Part shown: in pieces, positions 5,714-13,037 of the stretch
How positions within the stretch are numbered: position 1 is the first letter of the stretch
How the letters are laid out: each line of letters begins with the position of its first letter
Assembly (NCBI GenBank): GCA_041588495.1
Contig: JBFGWM010000056.1
Location: forward strand, 1 to 13,037
Length of the DNA: 13,037 nt
Origin: JBFGWM01 sp041588495
GTDB taxonomy: Bacteria; Pseudomonadota; Gammaproteobacteria; Pseudomonadales; JBFGWM01
Reading direction: 5' to 3'
Translations under genes and position numbers: made by a program
The notes under the pieces: model-generated
The model's input: only the letters and a program-made list of their open reading frames with translations
Told to the model about the DNA's origin: nothing
Database searches by the model: none

Positions 5714-6931
5714 TCAGGAGGGCAGCATCTGCCGCACCAGGCCCTCGCAGGTGGGCTTGTCCATGTAACGCGGAACGCCGTAGGTGGAGTGCGCCTCCTT
5801 GAGGGCGGCGTCGGCGATGTCCGAAATATCGGAAGCCTCGAGCTTGTCGAGTTTCTCGGGGATTCCGAACTCCTTGTTCATGGCGCGAATCTTGTCGATG
5901 AACTTCGCGGCGAGGACCTCGTCGCTGTCGCCCGCCTCCTTGAGGCCGCTGAGTTCACCCAGTTCCGCCAGGCGCTTGGCGCAATCGGGCCTCGAGTAGT
6001 CCAGCACGTAGGGCATGATGATGGCGTTCGCCAGTCCGTGGGGCGTGTGATAGAGCGCGCCGACCTTGTGGGCGATGGCGTGCACGTAGCCGACCCCCGC
6101 CTGGGTGAAGGCGATCCCGGCGTAGAACGAGGCCAGGGCCATGTTCTGCCGCGCCTCGATGTCGTTGGCGCCATCCTTCACCGCGCGCGGCAGGTACTCC
6201 ATGATCAGGCGGGTCGCGGCGATGGCCATCTTGTCGGTGCGCTTCAGGGCATTGCGGGAGATGTAGCCCTCCACGGCGTGGGTCAGGGCATCCATGCCGG
6301 TGGCGGCGGTGATCGGTGCCGGCAGGCCGCGCGCGAGTTCCCCGTCCAGTGCCGCCATCTGCGGCACCAGCTTGAGATCCATCACCGGAAGTTTCTTTTT
6401 CTGCACCGGGTCGGACACCACCGCGGCCACCGTCACCTCGGAGCCGGTACCGGCCGTGGTCGGCACCGCGTACAGGGGCAGGATCGACCGGTAGACCCGG
6501 AACAGCCCGGTCATCTTGGTGATCGGCTTGTCGTTGGTGGCGCGTGCCGCGATGATCTTCGCCGCGTCGATGGACGAGCCGCCGCCCACCGCGAGGATCG
6601 CCTCGCAACGGTTGTCCTTGAGCACCTTCACGCCCGCCTCGATCTGGTCGATGGTCGGGTCGGGCTTGATCCCATCGTATATGACGTAGTTGACGCCGCG
6701 CTTCTTCAGTTCCGCCTGCATGGCATCCAGCAGCCCCAACTGGATCAGCATGGCATCGGTCACGATCAGGAGATTCTGGGTACCCGTGCTGGCGATCGTC
6801 GCACAAAGCTGGATCGAGGAGCCGGACCCCACGAACATCAGCGGGGTGCGAAATGGCAGGATGAATGTCGCGACCTTGAGGATTGCCATGTAGGCACGGA
6901 AAAAGAACACCTTCACACCGAATGGCAACAT
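5714..6931 (-). CDS. Iron-containing alcohol dehydrogenase (group III)
   Basis: NAD(P)-linked, metal-dependent alcohol dehydrogenase of the FucO/AdhB family, interconverting alcohols and aldehydes. Of 405 residues, the nucleotide site is GGGSSIDAAK (116-125) with TTAGTGSE (158-165). The metal ligands D214, H218, H284 and H298 appear in MDALTHAVEG and VHAIAH...TPHG with the same spacing as D196, H200, H263 and H277 of E. coli FucO. The N-terminus has about 20 extra residues, strongly hydrophobic and basic (FGVKVFFFRAYMAILKVATF), compared with FucO, possibly a membrane-facing helix. The ATG at 6931 is preferred over an in-frame TTG at 6946, because AGAGG lies exactly 7 bases before the ATG. The malic enzyme gene lies 134 bases upstream on the same strand. 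The family is certain; the physiological alcohol is not. Confidence 0.95.
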   Translation of the reverse strand: MLPFGVKVFFFRAYMAILKVATFILPFRTPLMFVGSGSSIQLCATIASTGTQNLLIVTDAMLIQLGLLDAMQAELKKRGVNYVIYDGIKPDPTIDQIEAGVKVLKDNRCEAILAVGGGSSIDAAKIIAARATNDKPITKMTGLFRVYRSILPLYAVPTTAGTGSEVTVAAVVSDPVQKKKLPVMDLKLVPQMAALDGELARGLPAPITAATGMDALTHAVEGYISRNALKRTDKMAIAATRLIMEYLPRAVKDGANDIEARQNMALASFYAGIAFTQAGVGYVHAIAHKVGALYHTPHGLANAIIMPYVLDYSRPDCAKRLAELGELSGLKEAGDSDEVLAAKFIDKIRAMNKEFGIPEKLDKLEASDISDIADAALKEAHSTYGVPRYMDKPTCEGLVRQMLPS

Positions 6932-6938
6932 GTCTCCA

Positions 6939-6944
6939 CCTCTC
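6939..6944 (-). promoter_or_regulatory. Ribosome binding site fixing the alcohol dehydrogenase start
   Basis: GAGAGG on the - strand, seven bases before the ATG at 6931. It overlaps the alternative in-frame TTG at 6946 and so argues against that start. Confidence 0.7.
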
Positions 6945-7007
6945 AATTCTCAGTCAACCGGGATTCGGCGCCGGCTCGGGGGCCGGCAGACCGCCATGAT
7001 AGTCCAG

Positions 7008-7042
7008 TTGGCCGGCCGGCCAAAGCGGGGGCGACGCCCCGC
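7008..7042. repeat. 16-bp palindrome and adjoining GC hairpin after the malic enzyme gene
   Basis: TTGGCCGGCCGGCCAA (7008-7023) is a perfect 16-base palindrome. Beside it GCGGGG (7025-7030) and CCCCGC (7037-7042) form a six-base stem with a six-base loop. Both lie between the malic enzyme stop (7066) and the alcohol dehydrogenase start. There is no T run of note on the - strand, so a Rho-independent terminator is not supported; a transcript boundary or stabilising element is possible. Confidence 0.45.
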
Positions 7043-7065
7043 AGGGGGCATCGTGGCCGGGAGGC

Positions 7066-8760
7066 TCAGAACGAGGTGCGCCGGTAGGGCCGGTATTCGG
7101 GCTGCCAGAAGTTGCGTTCGATAGCGGCCTCGACGGCGTCGTCCGGAATCTTGAGGGCGACGCCGTCCTCCATCGCCTGCTTCGCCACCGCCAGGGCGAT
7201 GACCCGGCTGACCTCGCGGACATCGTCCAGCCTGGGCAGCAGGTGATCCGATTCGCCGTTCGCCAGGGGGGAGCAGTCCGCCAGGGCCCGGCTGCAGGCC
7301 ATCAGCATGTTGTCGGTCACCCGGCTCGCTTTCACGGCAAGCACTGCCAGGCCGATGCCGGGGAAGATGTAGCTGTTATTGCACTGGGCGATGTACTTGC
7401 GCTGGCCGTTGACATCCACCGGGTCGAACGGGCTCCCCGTGGCGACGATCGCCTGTCCATCGGTCCACGCCAGGACGTCCGCGGGCGTCGCCTCGATCCG
7501 GGAGGTGGGGTTGGAGAGCGGCAGCACGATGGGTTGCGCGGTGTTCTCGCGGAGCGCGCGGATGACGTCTTCTGTAAACAGGCCCGGTTGACCGGACACG
7601 CCGATCAGCACGGATACCTTGCCGTTGCGCACCACGTCCAGGATGCCGATGCTGTCGCCGCTGTTGCTCCAGCCGCCGACCTGTCCCGCGTCCTGGGCCA
7701 GCGGCGCCTGGAATTCGAGGAGCCCGGTCATGGCGGTGGTCAGCAGGCCGGCGCGGTCGACCATGAACACGCGCGAGCGCGCCTCGGACTCGCCGAGGCC
7801 CTCGGCCATCATGGTTGCGATGATCTGCTCGGCAATCCCGCATCCGGCCGAGCCTGCGCCGACAAACGCCACCCGCTGGTCGCTGAGTTTCTCGCCCTTG
7901 GCCTTGCTGGCCGCCATCAGCGTGCCGACGGTCACCGCGGCAGTGCCCTGGATGTCGTCATTGAAGCAGCAGATCTCGTTCTTGTACCGGTTCAGCAGCG
8001 GCATGGCGTTGGACTGGGCGAAGTCCTCGAACTGCAGCAGCACGCGCGGCCAGCGGCGGTGCACCGCCTGGATGAACTCGTCGACGAATTCGTAGTAGTC
8101 ATCCCCGGTGACCCGCGGGTGACGCCAGCCCATGTACAGAGGATCCTCGATGAGTTCCGGGTTGTTGCAGCCAACATCGAGCACCACGGGCAGCGTGTAG
8201 GCCGGACTGATCCCGCCACAGGCCGTGTACAGGGCCAGCTTGCCGATGGGAATCCCCATGCCGCCGATGCCCTGGTCGCCGAGTCCCAGGATGCGCTCGC
8301 CGTCGGTGACCACGATCACCTTCACGTTCTGCTTCGTCGCGTTCTGCAGCATGTCCTCGATGTGCTCGCGCTCGGGGTAGGAGATGAACAGCCCGCGCTT
8401 GCGACGGTAGATCTTCGAGAACTGCTGGCAGGCGAGTCCGACGGTGGGTGTGTAGATCAGCGGCATCACCTCTTCCAGGTGCTGGGTGATGAGGCGGTAG
8501 TACAGGGTCTCGTTGGTGTCCTGGATGTTGCGCAGGAACACGTGCTTGCCGATGTCGGAGTTGAAGGAACACAGCTGCTCGTAGGCCCGTGCCGTCTGCT
8601 CCTCGATGGTCTCGATGTTGTGCGGGAGCAGGCCCTCGAGATTGAAGTTGTGGCGTTCCTCGGAGCTGAATGCGCTGCCCTTGTTCAGCAGGGGGGTTTC
8701 CAGCAGGGCGGGGCCGGCGAACGGGATGTACAGGGGTCGCTTGGATTCTGAGTCGGTCAT
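7066..8760 (-). CDS. maeA: NAD-dependent malic enzyme
   Basis: Oxidative decarboxylation of L-malate to pyruvate and CO2 with reduction of NAD(P), in the cytoplasm, linking the TCA cycle to pyruvate. At 564 residues it matches the long, eukaryote-like malic enzymes such as E. coli MaeA (SfcA, 565), not the MaeB type with a phosphotransacetylase tail. Catalytic Y103 (in IYTPTVG) and K174 (in GIPIGKLALY), metal ligands E245, D246 (FEDFAQ) and D269 (CFNDDIQGT), and the dinucleotide loop GAGSAG (301-306) are all present with family spacing. The ATG has AGGGA close upstream. NAD rather than NADP preference is inferred from the subfamily. The gene lies upstream of and in line with the alcohol dehydrogenase, though palindromes between them may separate the transcripts. 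Confidence 0.96.
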   Translation of the reverse strand: MTDSESKRPLYIPFAGPALLETPLLNKGSAFSSEERHNFNLEGLLPHNIETIEEQTARAYEQLCSFNSDIGKHVFLRNIQDTNETLYYRLITQHLEEVMPLIYTPTVGLACQQFSKIYRRKRGLFISYPEREHIEDMLQNATKQNVKVIVVTDGERILGLGDQGIGGMGIPIGKLALYTACGGISPAYTLPVVLDVGCNNPELIEDPLYMGWRHPRVTGDDYYEFVDEFIQAVHRRWPRVLLQFEDFAQSNAMPLLNRYKNEICCFNDDIQGTAAVTVGTLMAASKAKGEKLSDQRVAFVGAGSAGCGIAEQIIATMMAEGLGESEARSRVFMVDRAGLLTTAMTGLLEFQAPLAQDAGQVGGWSNSGDSIGILDVVRNGKVSVLIGVSGQPGLFTEDVIRALRENTAQPIVLPLSNPTSRIEATPADVLAWTDGQAIVATGSPFDPVDVNGQRKYIAQCNNSYIFPGIGLAVLAVKASRVTDNMLMACSRALADCSPLANGESDHLLPRLDDVREVSRVIALAVAKQAMEDGVALKIPDDAVEAAIERNFWQPEYRPYRRTSF

Positions 8761-9007
8761 GGTGTTCCCTGGTCCGGAAATCGGTGGATATGGAGTCTAA
8801 GGATAGACAGGGTTGGGAATGACAAAGGCAGGGAAACGCGACCGGTCGGACGGGAACCCTGCGGACCTGTGAAATCCATTGCGGCCTGCAGACACACTGC
8901 TACGCTCAGGATATTGCTTTGCAGAATGGCGTCACGGCCTGCGTGGCGCCGCCTGGAGCGCATGACGTTTCCTACACTGTCCGCTGAGCGGTTCCCGGAG
9001 TCTCCCC
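8761..9007. promoter_or_regulatory. Divergent region between malic enzyme and binding-protein genes
   Basis: A 247-base gap between divergent genes, expected to hold both promoters. For the + gene, TTGCGG (8879-8884) and TACGCT (8901-8906, preceded by TGC as in an extended -10) are 16 bases apart, but the match is weak. For the malic enzyme gene no box pair with proper spacing stands out; TTGTCA occurs on the - strand near 8819-8824 without a matching -10. No strong dyad was seen. Confidence 0.3.
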
Positions 9008-10069
9008 ATGAAAAACCTGATTGCCCTGCTGATGATTCTTTTCACCGGCTTCGTCCACGCGGAAACCCTGCGGATTTTCACCTGGGATGGCTACGTGCTG
9101 CCCGAAGAGGTCAGTGCCGTGAATGCCCTGCTGTCGGAGCAGGGTTACGACGTGAAGATCAAGGTGATCGAACCCTGGGCGGAGGGTCCGGAGCAGATGT
9201 TCACCGTGATGCGCTCCGGCGCTGCCGACGTCAGCTTTCTCACGCTCAATTACATCCAGATGGGCGGCGGAAAACTGGCGAAAATCCTTCAGCCCATCGA
9301 TACGTCCTCACCGAGGCTCACCCGCTACTCGAAGCTGCTACCGTCACTCACCGGGATTCCCATGGGCATGGACGGGGACAAACCGCTGTACGTGCCCTGG
9401 GGCGGTGGCGCGTATGGTCTCTGGGCGGACATGGACACGCTGGACGCGGGGCAGCTGCCAAAGTCCGTGGGTGAACTCTGGGAGCCGGCCTGGAAGGGCA
9501 AGCTGTCCCTGACCAAGGGCCAGATCCAGCCCAACATCGCGCTGGCCATGCTGGCCTTGGGCAAGGCACCGTTCCACCTCAATGACATCGCCGGGGATCG
9601 CGCCGCCCTGGCCGCTGCGGCGGCGCCGGACGGCGAGATCCAGAAAAAGGTGAATTCCCTGTATGCCCAGGTCGGGCACTTCTGGGGCGGCGGTCCTGAA
9701 TTCAACCCGGGCCTGCAGATCATGGCCTCCTACGGTCCGGGGGTCGCTGCTCGCAACGCCGAGGGTGGCAACTGGAAGCTCATCAACTTCACGGAAGGCA
9801 ACACCGTGTGGTTGGACACCATCAATTTCCACAAGGACCTGTCCGGCAAGAAACTCGAGGCTGCGGAGATTTTCCTCAACTATTTCATCGGCCCCGAGGT
9901 GCAGGGCCGGGTGGTCAAGGGCCTCGGCATGGTGGCCGCCAGTTCGGAGGTCGACAACCCGTTGCTCACCCAGAATCCGGATTTCTTCTCTGAGCGTATG
10001 TTCTGGCCGCCCTATGACGCCAAGGCGGCGAACCTCATGACGCAGATTTCCAATCGGGCGATGAAGTAG
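9008..10069 (+). CDS. PotD-like periplasmic solute-binding protein (orphan)
   Basis: A 353-residue exported binding protein of the spermidine/putrescine (PotD/PotF) family of ABC transporters. Residues 1-18 are a Sec signal peptide with a VHA cleavage site before ETLRIFTWDGYV. The TWDGYVLPE segment corresponds to the family's N-terminal ligand-site motif (W26), and VWLDTI (W268, D270) matches the Trp-x-Asp pair that cradles the amine in PotD. Other polyamine contacts are changed: SYGPGVAARN (241-250) has no Trp where PotD has IWNGSA, and the acidic pair of the middle segment is missing (SLTKGQIQ). So the ligand is probably an amine or a related small molecule, not surely a polyamine. No permease or ATPase gene lies next to it. 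CGGAG precedes the ATG by about 8 bases. It converges on the cox operon. Confidence 0.88.
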   Translation: MKNLIALLMILFTGFVHAETLRIFTWDGYVLPEEVSAVNALLSEQGYDVKIKVIEPWAEGPEQMFTVMRSGAADVSFLTLNYIQMGGGKLAKILQPIDTSSPRLTRYSKLLPSLTGIPMGMDGDKPLYVPWGGGAYGLWADMDTLDAGQLPKSVGELWEPAWKGKLSLTKGQIQPNIALAMLALGKAPFHLNDIAGDRAALAAAAAPDGEIQKKVNSLYAQVGHFWGGGPEFNPGLQIMASYGPGVAARNAEGGNWKLINFTEGNTVWLDTINFHKDLSGKKLEAAEIFLNYFIGPEVQGRVVKGLGMVAASSEVDNPLLTQNPDFFSERMFWPPYDAKAANLMTQISNRAMK

Positions 10070-10115
10070 AGCGCCAGGGATACGGAGTCGGTGGCGGTCG
10101 CCCGTGGCGGGGCGG

Positions 10116-10433
10116 TTACCCGCTGAAGAAATAGATGCGGCTCAGGAACGTGTACTCGGACTCCGCGGCCATCAACCCCACCAGCACCAGGATGCAGCCG
10201 GGTGGCAGCAGGATGGCGTAGATGATCGCCAGGCGCTCCCAGAGCATGTGCATGAAGACGGCCACGATGAGTCCCGCCTTCATGAACATGAAGGTGATGA
10301 TGAGTCCCCAGCGCATCGGTCCCTCGAACTGGAAATAGTCGACCATGTAGGAGAGGGCGCTGAGTACGAACAGCAGGGCCCAGATCTTGAGATAGAGGCC
10401 GATCGGGTGTTGCTGACCGCTTGCCTGCTCCAT
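10116..10433 (-). CDS. Cytochrome c oxidase subunit IV (COX4_pro family)
   Basis: A small membrane subunit of the bacterial heme-copper oxidase, 105 residues, with three membrane segments at about 16-34, 41-63 and 67-89 joined by short loops. Typical features are the GLYLKIWALLFVLSALSYMVD start, the RWGLIITFMFMKAGLIVAVFMHM helix and the WERLAIIYAILLPP segment. It helps assembly or stability of the complex and carries no redox centre. The ATG at 10433 is chosen for GGGGAG 7 bases upstream and because it starts family-like sequence; the open frame further upstream is only an overlap with subunit III. It is the last gene of the oxidase operon, 20 bases after subunit III, and lies 46 bases from the stop of the convergent binding-protein gene, with no clear terminator between. 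Confidence 0.92.
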   Translation of the reverse strand: MEQASGQQHPIGLYLKIWALLFVLSALSYMVDYFQFEGPMRWGLIITFMFMKAGLIVAVFMHMLWERLAIIYAILLPPGCILVLVGLMAAESEYTFLSRIYFFSG

Positions 10434-10453
10434 CGTTGTTCTCCCCGGCTTCG

Positions 10454-11134
10454 TTACCACAGGTAAAAGAACGCGAAGATGAATACCCACACGAGGTCGA
10501 CGAAGTGCCAGTACAGGCCGGCGATCTCGACGATCTCGTAGTTGCCCCGCCGCTCGTAATCCCCCCGTGCGACCTTGAACGCCACCACCGAGAGGTAGAT
10601 CACGCCGATGGAGACGTGCAGGCCATGGAACCCGGTGATCATGAAAAAGCAGGCCCCGAACTGGGCGGCGCCCATGGGATTGCTCCAGGGCCGGACGCCG
10701 TCCTCGATCAGCTTCGTCCACTCGAAGGCCTGCATGCCGACGAAGGTGGCGCCGAGCAGGGCGGTGACGAGCATCAGTGCTGCGGTGGGGCCGCGCCGAC
10801 GCCGGTAGCCGTAGTTCACGGCCATGGCCATGGTGCCGCTGCTGCTGATCAATACAAAGGTCATGATGGCGATGAGGATCAGCGGAATGCTGTGGCCGGC
10901 GATGGTGAGGGCGAACACCTCGCTGGCGTTGGGCCAGGGCTCGGTGGTGCTCATGCGCACCGTCATGTACCCGGTGAGGAAGCAGGAGAAGATGAAGGTG
11001 TCGCTGAGCAGGAAGATCCACATCATGGCCTTGCCCCACGGCACTTCCTTGAACGCGTCCTTGTCGGAGGTCCAGTCGGTAACCAGGCCGCGCAGTCCGG
11101 CTGGGGGAGAGTCCTGGTTGGAAGGCGTTTCCAT
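10454..11134 (-). CDS. ctaE: Cytochrome c oxidase subunit III
   Basis: Core membrane subunit of an aa3-type oxidase, 226 residues, the short five-helix form. Segments lie at about 35-60, 80-98, 115-137, 160-185 and 205-225. Family marks are PWGKAMMWIFLLSDTFIF, FVGMQAFEW with the conserved glutamate E138, GFHGLHVSIG (168-177) and YWHFVDLVWVFIFAFFYLW at the end. The ATG at 11134 follows GAGG, which overlaps the TAG stop of the previous gene; only five bases separate the two, so translation is probably coupled. It follows a second subunit III-like gene, and subunit IV comes next. The symbol is the general one; a cox-type alternative naming (coxO/P) is possible. Confidence 0.95.
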   Translation of the reverse strand: METPSNQDSPPAGLRGLVTDWTSDKDAFKEVPWGKAMMWIFLLSDTFIFSCFLTGYMTVRMSTTEPWPNASEVFALTIAGHSIPLILIAIMTFVLISSSGTMAMAVNYGYRRRRGPTAALMLVTALLGATFVGMQAFEWTKLIEDGVRPWSNPMGAAQFGACFFMITGFHGLHVSIGVIYLSVVAFKVARGDYERRGNYEIVEIAGLYWHFVDLVWVFIFAFFYLW

Positions 11135-11139
11135 CTCGT

Positions 11140-11820
11140 CTACCTCAGTCCGCAGAAGGCGGCGATGGCGTGGTAGGTCTCGGGCGAGCGGGTCAGCACC
11201 AGGAACAGGAGCAGCCAGAGCCCGAGCAGGAAGTGCCAGTAGCGGGCGCAGAGTTCGATGGCCAGGGGCTGCAGTGCGGAGAGGTCGCCGGCCGCAATCA
11301 GCCTCCGCGCGATGATCGACCAGGCAACGAGTCCGCCGACCAGGTGCAGCCCGTGCAATCCGGTCAGCAGGTAGAAGAAGCTGTTGGCGGGGTTGCCGTG
11401 CACCGGGAACCCGGTAGCCGCGAAGCCCTGCCAGACCGCCAGCTGCCCGGCGATGAAACCGGTGGCGAACAGCCCTCCGAGGAGAAATCCCCGCACGCAG
11501 ATTCTCGTGTATCCGTGGCGCGCGCCGAGCAGGGACAGGTGCAGCGAGAGGCTCGCGCACACCAGCATCGAGGTGTTCAGCCACAGGCGCCAGGGATCGG
11601 CCAGGGGCGCGCCCGGGCCGTTCAGCGCCTGCCAGTCGGGCAGCTGGGCGCGGGCGATGAAGGCGATGAGGAACAGGAAAAACAGCGAGGTGATCACCAG
11701 CAGGAGCACCCAAAGGCCGGTCCGGCAGGTCCGCGCGTGGTCGAAGACCGCGTGTTCCGGGCCCGGCATCCCGCCGCCGTCACCCGCGTGGCCTGCCGCA
11801 CGCAATCGGAGCGCACTCAT
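11140..11820 (-). CDS. Second cytochrome c oxidase subunit III-like protein
   Basis: A 226-residue, five-helix membrane protein of the heme-copper oxidase subunit III family (segments about 35-58, 80-99, 110-131, 146-170, 193-211). It keeps the late signature TGLHGLHLVGGLVAW (153-167) and RYWHFLLGLWLLLFLVL (193-209). In the helix where true subunit III has Glu-Trp, it reads QLAVWQ, so the conserved glutamate is replaced by V129. Its N-terminus (about 30 residues, glycine rich) is soluble. Its ATG overlaps the TGA of subunit I by four bases (ATGA, 11817-11820) and it ends five bases before subunit III, so it is embedded in the operon. Tandem III-like genes after subunit I recall the alternative coxMNOP oxidase of Bradyrhizobium. 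Whether both proteins sit in one complex is inference. Confidence 0.88.
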   Translation of the reverse strand: MSALRLRAAGHAGDGGGMPGPEHAVFDHARTCRTGLWVLLLVITSLFFLFLIAFIARAQLPDWQALNGPGAPLADPWRLWLNTSMLVCASLSLHLSLLGARHGYTRICVRGFLLGGLFATGFIAGQLAVWQGFAATGFPVHGNPANSFFYLLTGLHGLHLVGGLVAWSIIARRLIAAGDLSALQPLAIELCARYWHFLLGLWLLLFLVLTRSPETYHAIAAFCGLR

Positions 11821-13037
11821 CGGGCTGCCCCCGGACTGCCTGGAACCGTCGCCGTGGGCGCGGCGTTCCTGAGTTCCGCGAGTTGTTCCTCGGAGACGGT
11901 TTGCGGCAGGTAGTCCTGCTCCACGCCCGGGACGCTGTAGTCATAGGGCCAGCGGTGCACCACCGGGAGCTCCGGCCCCCAGTTGCCGTGACGCGGTGGC
12001 GTTTCCGGGGTCAGCCACTCGAGACTGTTGGCGTGCCACGGGTTGGGACCCGAGGGTTTGCCGCGGAACGCGCTCCAGCCCAGGTTGAACAGGAACAAAA
12101 CCTGGGAGACCCCGACCGCCAGGGCGACCACGGTAATGAAAGCGTTGAGGTCATGGGCGGATTGCGGGATGAACTCGTAGTCCTCGAACGCGTAATAGCG
12201 CCGCGGCATGCCCAGGAAACCCAGGTAGTGCATCGGGAAGTAGATCGCGTAGGTGCCGAGGAAGGTGATCCAGAAATGCAGCTTGCCGAGGGTGTCGTTG
12301 AGCATCCGCCCGGTGATTTTCGGATACCAGTGGTAGATGGCGCCGAACACCACGAGGATCGGCGCCACGCCCATCACCATGTGAAAGTGGGCGACGACGA
12401 AGTAGGTGTCCGATAGGGGCACGTCGACGATCACGTTGCCCAGGAACAGCCCGGTGAGACCGCCGACGAGGAAGGTGAGAATGAATGCGAGGGCGAACAG
12501 CATCGGCACCGTGAAGTGAATGTTGCCGCGCCACAGGGTCAGCACCCAGTTGTAGACCTTCAACGCGGTTGGCACCGCGATGATCAGCGTGGTGGTGGCG
12601 AAGAAGAACCCGAAGTAGGGGTTCATGCCGCTGACATACATGTGATGGGCCCACACCACGAAACTCAGCACGCCGATGGCGACGATGGCCCACACCATCA
12701 TCCGGTAGCCGAAGATGTTCTTGCGCGCGTGGGTGCTGATCAGGTCCGAGACCAGGCCGAAGGCGGGCAGGGCCACGATGTAGACCTCGGGGTGACCGAA
12801 GAACCAGAACAGGTGCTGGAACAGGATCGGGCTGCCGCCCGTGTAGCCGGGGTCCGCACCCATCGACGAGATCGCCGGCATGAAGAAGCTCGTCATGAGC
12901 GTCTTGTCGAACAGCATCATGATGGCGCTGACGAGCAGGGCCGGAAATGCGAGCAGGCCGAGGACCGTGGCGATGAAAATGCCCCACACCGACAGCGGCA
13001 TGCGCATCAGCGTCATGCCGCGGCAGCGCGCCTGCAG
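11817..13037 (-). CDS. ctaD: Cytochrome c oxidase subunit I, 5' truncated by window end
   Basis: Catalytic subunit of an aa3-type cytochrome c oxidase, reducing O2 to water and pumping protons across the inner membrane. The frame is open to the right edge, so about the first quarter to third is missing and the ATG at 13016 (MTLMRMP) is internal. Counting from that Met, HPEVY (75-79) gives the CuB histidine, the cross-linked tyrosine and the type A1 glutamate E77. H124-H125 (AHHMY) are the other CuB ligands, K153 (PTALKVYNW) is the K-channel lysine, and H210 and H212 (VAHFHMV) bind hemes a3 and a. These mark a complete A1-type active site in the visible part. The C-terminal tail is about 60 residues and soluble. 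The operon promoter and subunit II lie outside the window. Confidence 0.96.
   Translation of the reverse strand: MQARCRGMTLMRMPLSVWGIFIATVLGLLAFPALLVSAIMMLFDKTLMTSFFMPAISSMGADPGYTGGSPILFQHLFWFFGHPEVYIVALPAFGLVSDLISTHARKNIFGYRMMVWAIVAIGVLSFVVWAHHMYVSGMNPYFGFFFATTTLIIAVPTALKVYNWVLTLWRGNIHFTVPMLFALAFILTFLVGGLTGLFLGNVIVDVPLSDTYFVVAHFHMVMGVAPILVVFGAIYHWYPKITGRMLNDTLGKLHFWITFLGTYAIYFPMHYLGFLGMPRRYYAFEDYEFIPQSAHDLNAFITVVALAVGVSQVLFLFNLGWSAFRGKPSGPNPWHANSLEWLTPETPPRHGNWGPELPVVHRWPYDYSVPGVEQDYLPQTVSEEQLAELRNAAPTATVPGSPGAAR

Noticed and set aside
5636..7087. Long + strand open frame (483 codons) opposite the alcohol dehydrogenase gene
   Set aside because: Same shadow effect; the dehydrogenase on the other strand has all metal ligands and a ribosome site.
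7243..8751. Long + strand open frame (502 codons) opposite the malic enzyme gene
   Set aside because: Antisense shadow with His/Val/Asp/Gly-biased composition and no domain.
10116..11039. Subunit IV frame read as a 307-residue protein
   Set aside because: Everything before the ATG at 10433 is out-of-frame overlap with subunit III.
10454..11713. Subunit III frame read as a 419-residue protein
   Set aside because: The upstream half is an overlap with the III-like gene in another frame; the ribosome site and family start place the ATG at 11134.

Overview
This is a high-GC chromosomal stretch, most likely from a free-living aerobic gammaproteobacterium. That placement is an inference: RimK and the malic enzyme look gammaproteobacterial, and the DUF6482-like and two-helix stress-type small proteins resemble ones I know from Pseudomonas and Halomonas relatives. 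I could not identify the genus. There are ten complete genes plus a gene cut at each edge. I see no tRNA, rRNA, CRISPR array, insertion sequence, phage gene or attachment site.

Layout from left to right. (1) Bases 1-1019 (+) hold the C-terminal part of an iron-sulfur photolyase (FeS-BCP/PhrB type). It converges on (2) 1036-2259 (-), a RimK glutamate ligase with an added RCK_C (TrkA-C) domain and a charged tail. (3) 2431-3213 (+) is a divergent gene for a metallo-beta-lactamase-like protein. (4) 3214-3514 is a gene-free gap containing a very AT-rich island (26 G+C in bases 3371-3470) with nested inverted repeats and a candidate promoter. It leads into a two-gene unit: a DUF6482-like 97-residue protein and a 163-residue protein with two membrane helices. 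The unit ends in a textbook intrinsic terminator at 4405-4431. (5) 4444-5382 (-) encodes a MerR-type regulator with a non-cobalamin effector region. (6) 5383-5713 is gene-poor, with the regulator's promoter, a doubtful ORF and a long hairpin. (7) 5714-6931 (-) is an iron-dependent alcohol dehydrogenase, and 7066-8760 (-) upstream of it is an NAD-type malic enzyme; the two may share a transcript. (8) 9008-10069 (+) encodes an orphan PotD-like periplasmic binding protein. (9) 10116-13037 (-) is the end of an aa3-type cytochrome c oxidase operon in the order subunit I (cut by the window end), a subunit III-like protein, subunit III, subunit IV.

The genes describe respiration (cytochrome oxidase), pyruvate and alcohol redox metabolism (malic enzyme, alcohol dehydrogenase), light-dependent DNA repair, protein-modifying glutamylation and probable stress functions. 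They do not form one pathway. Apart from the cox operon and the two-gene stress-type unit, neighbours are mostly convergent or divergent single genes. I did not find a clear undescribed system. The items most worth a second look are the RimK-RCK_C fusion, the AT-rich regulatory island with its small two-gene unit, and the paired subunit III genes of the oxidase, one of which lacks the conserved glutamate.
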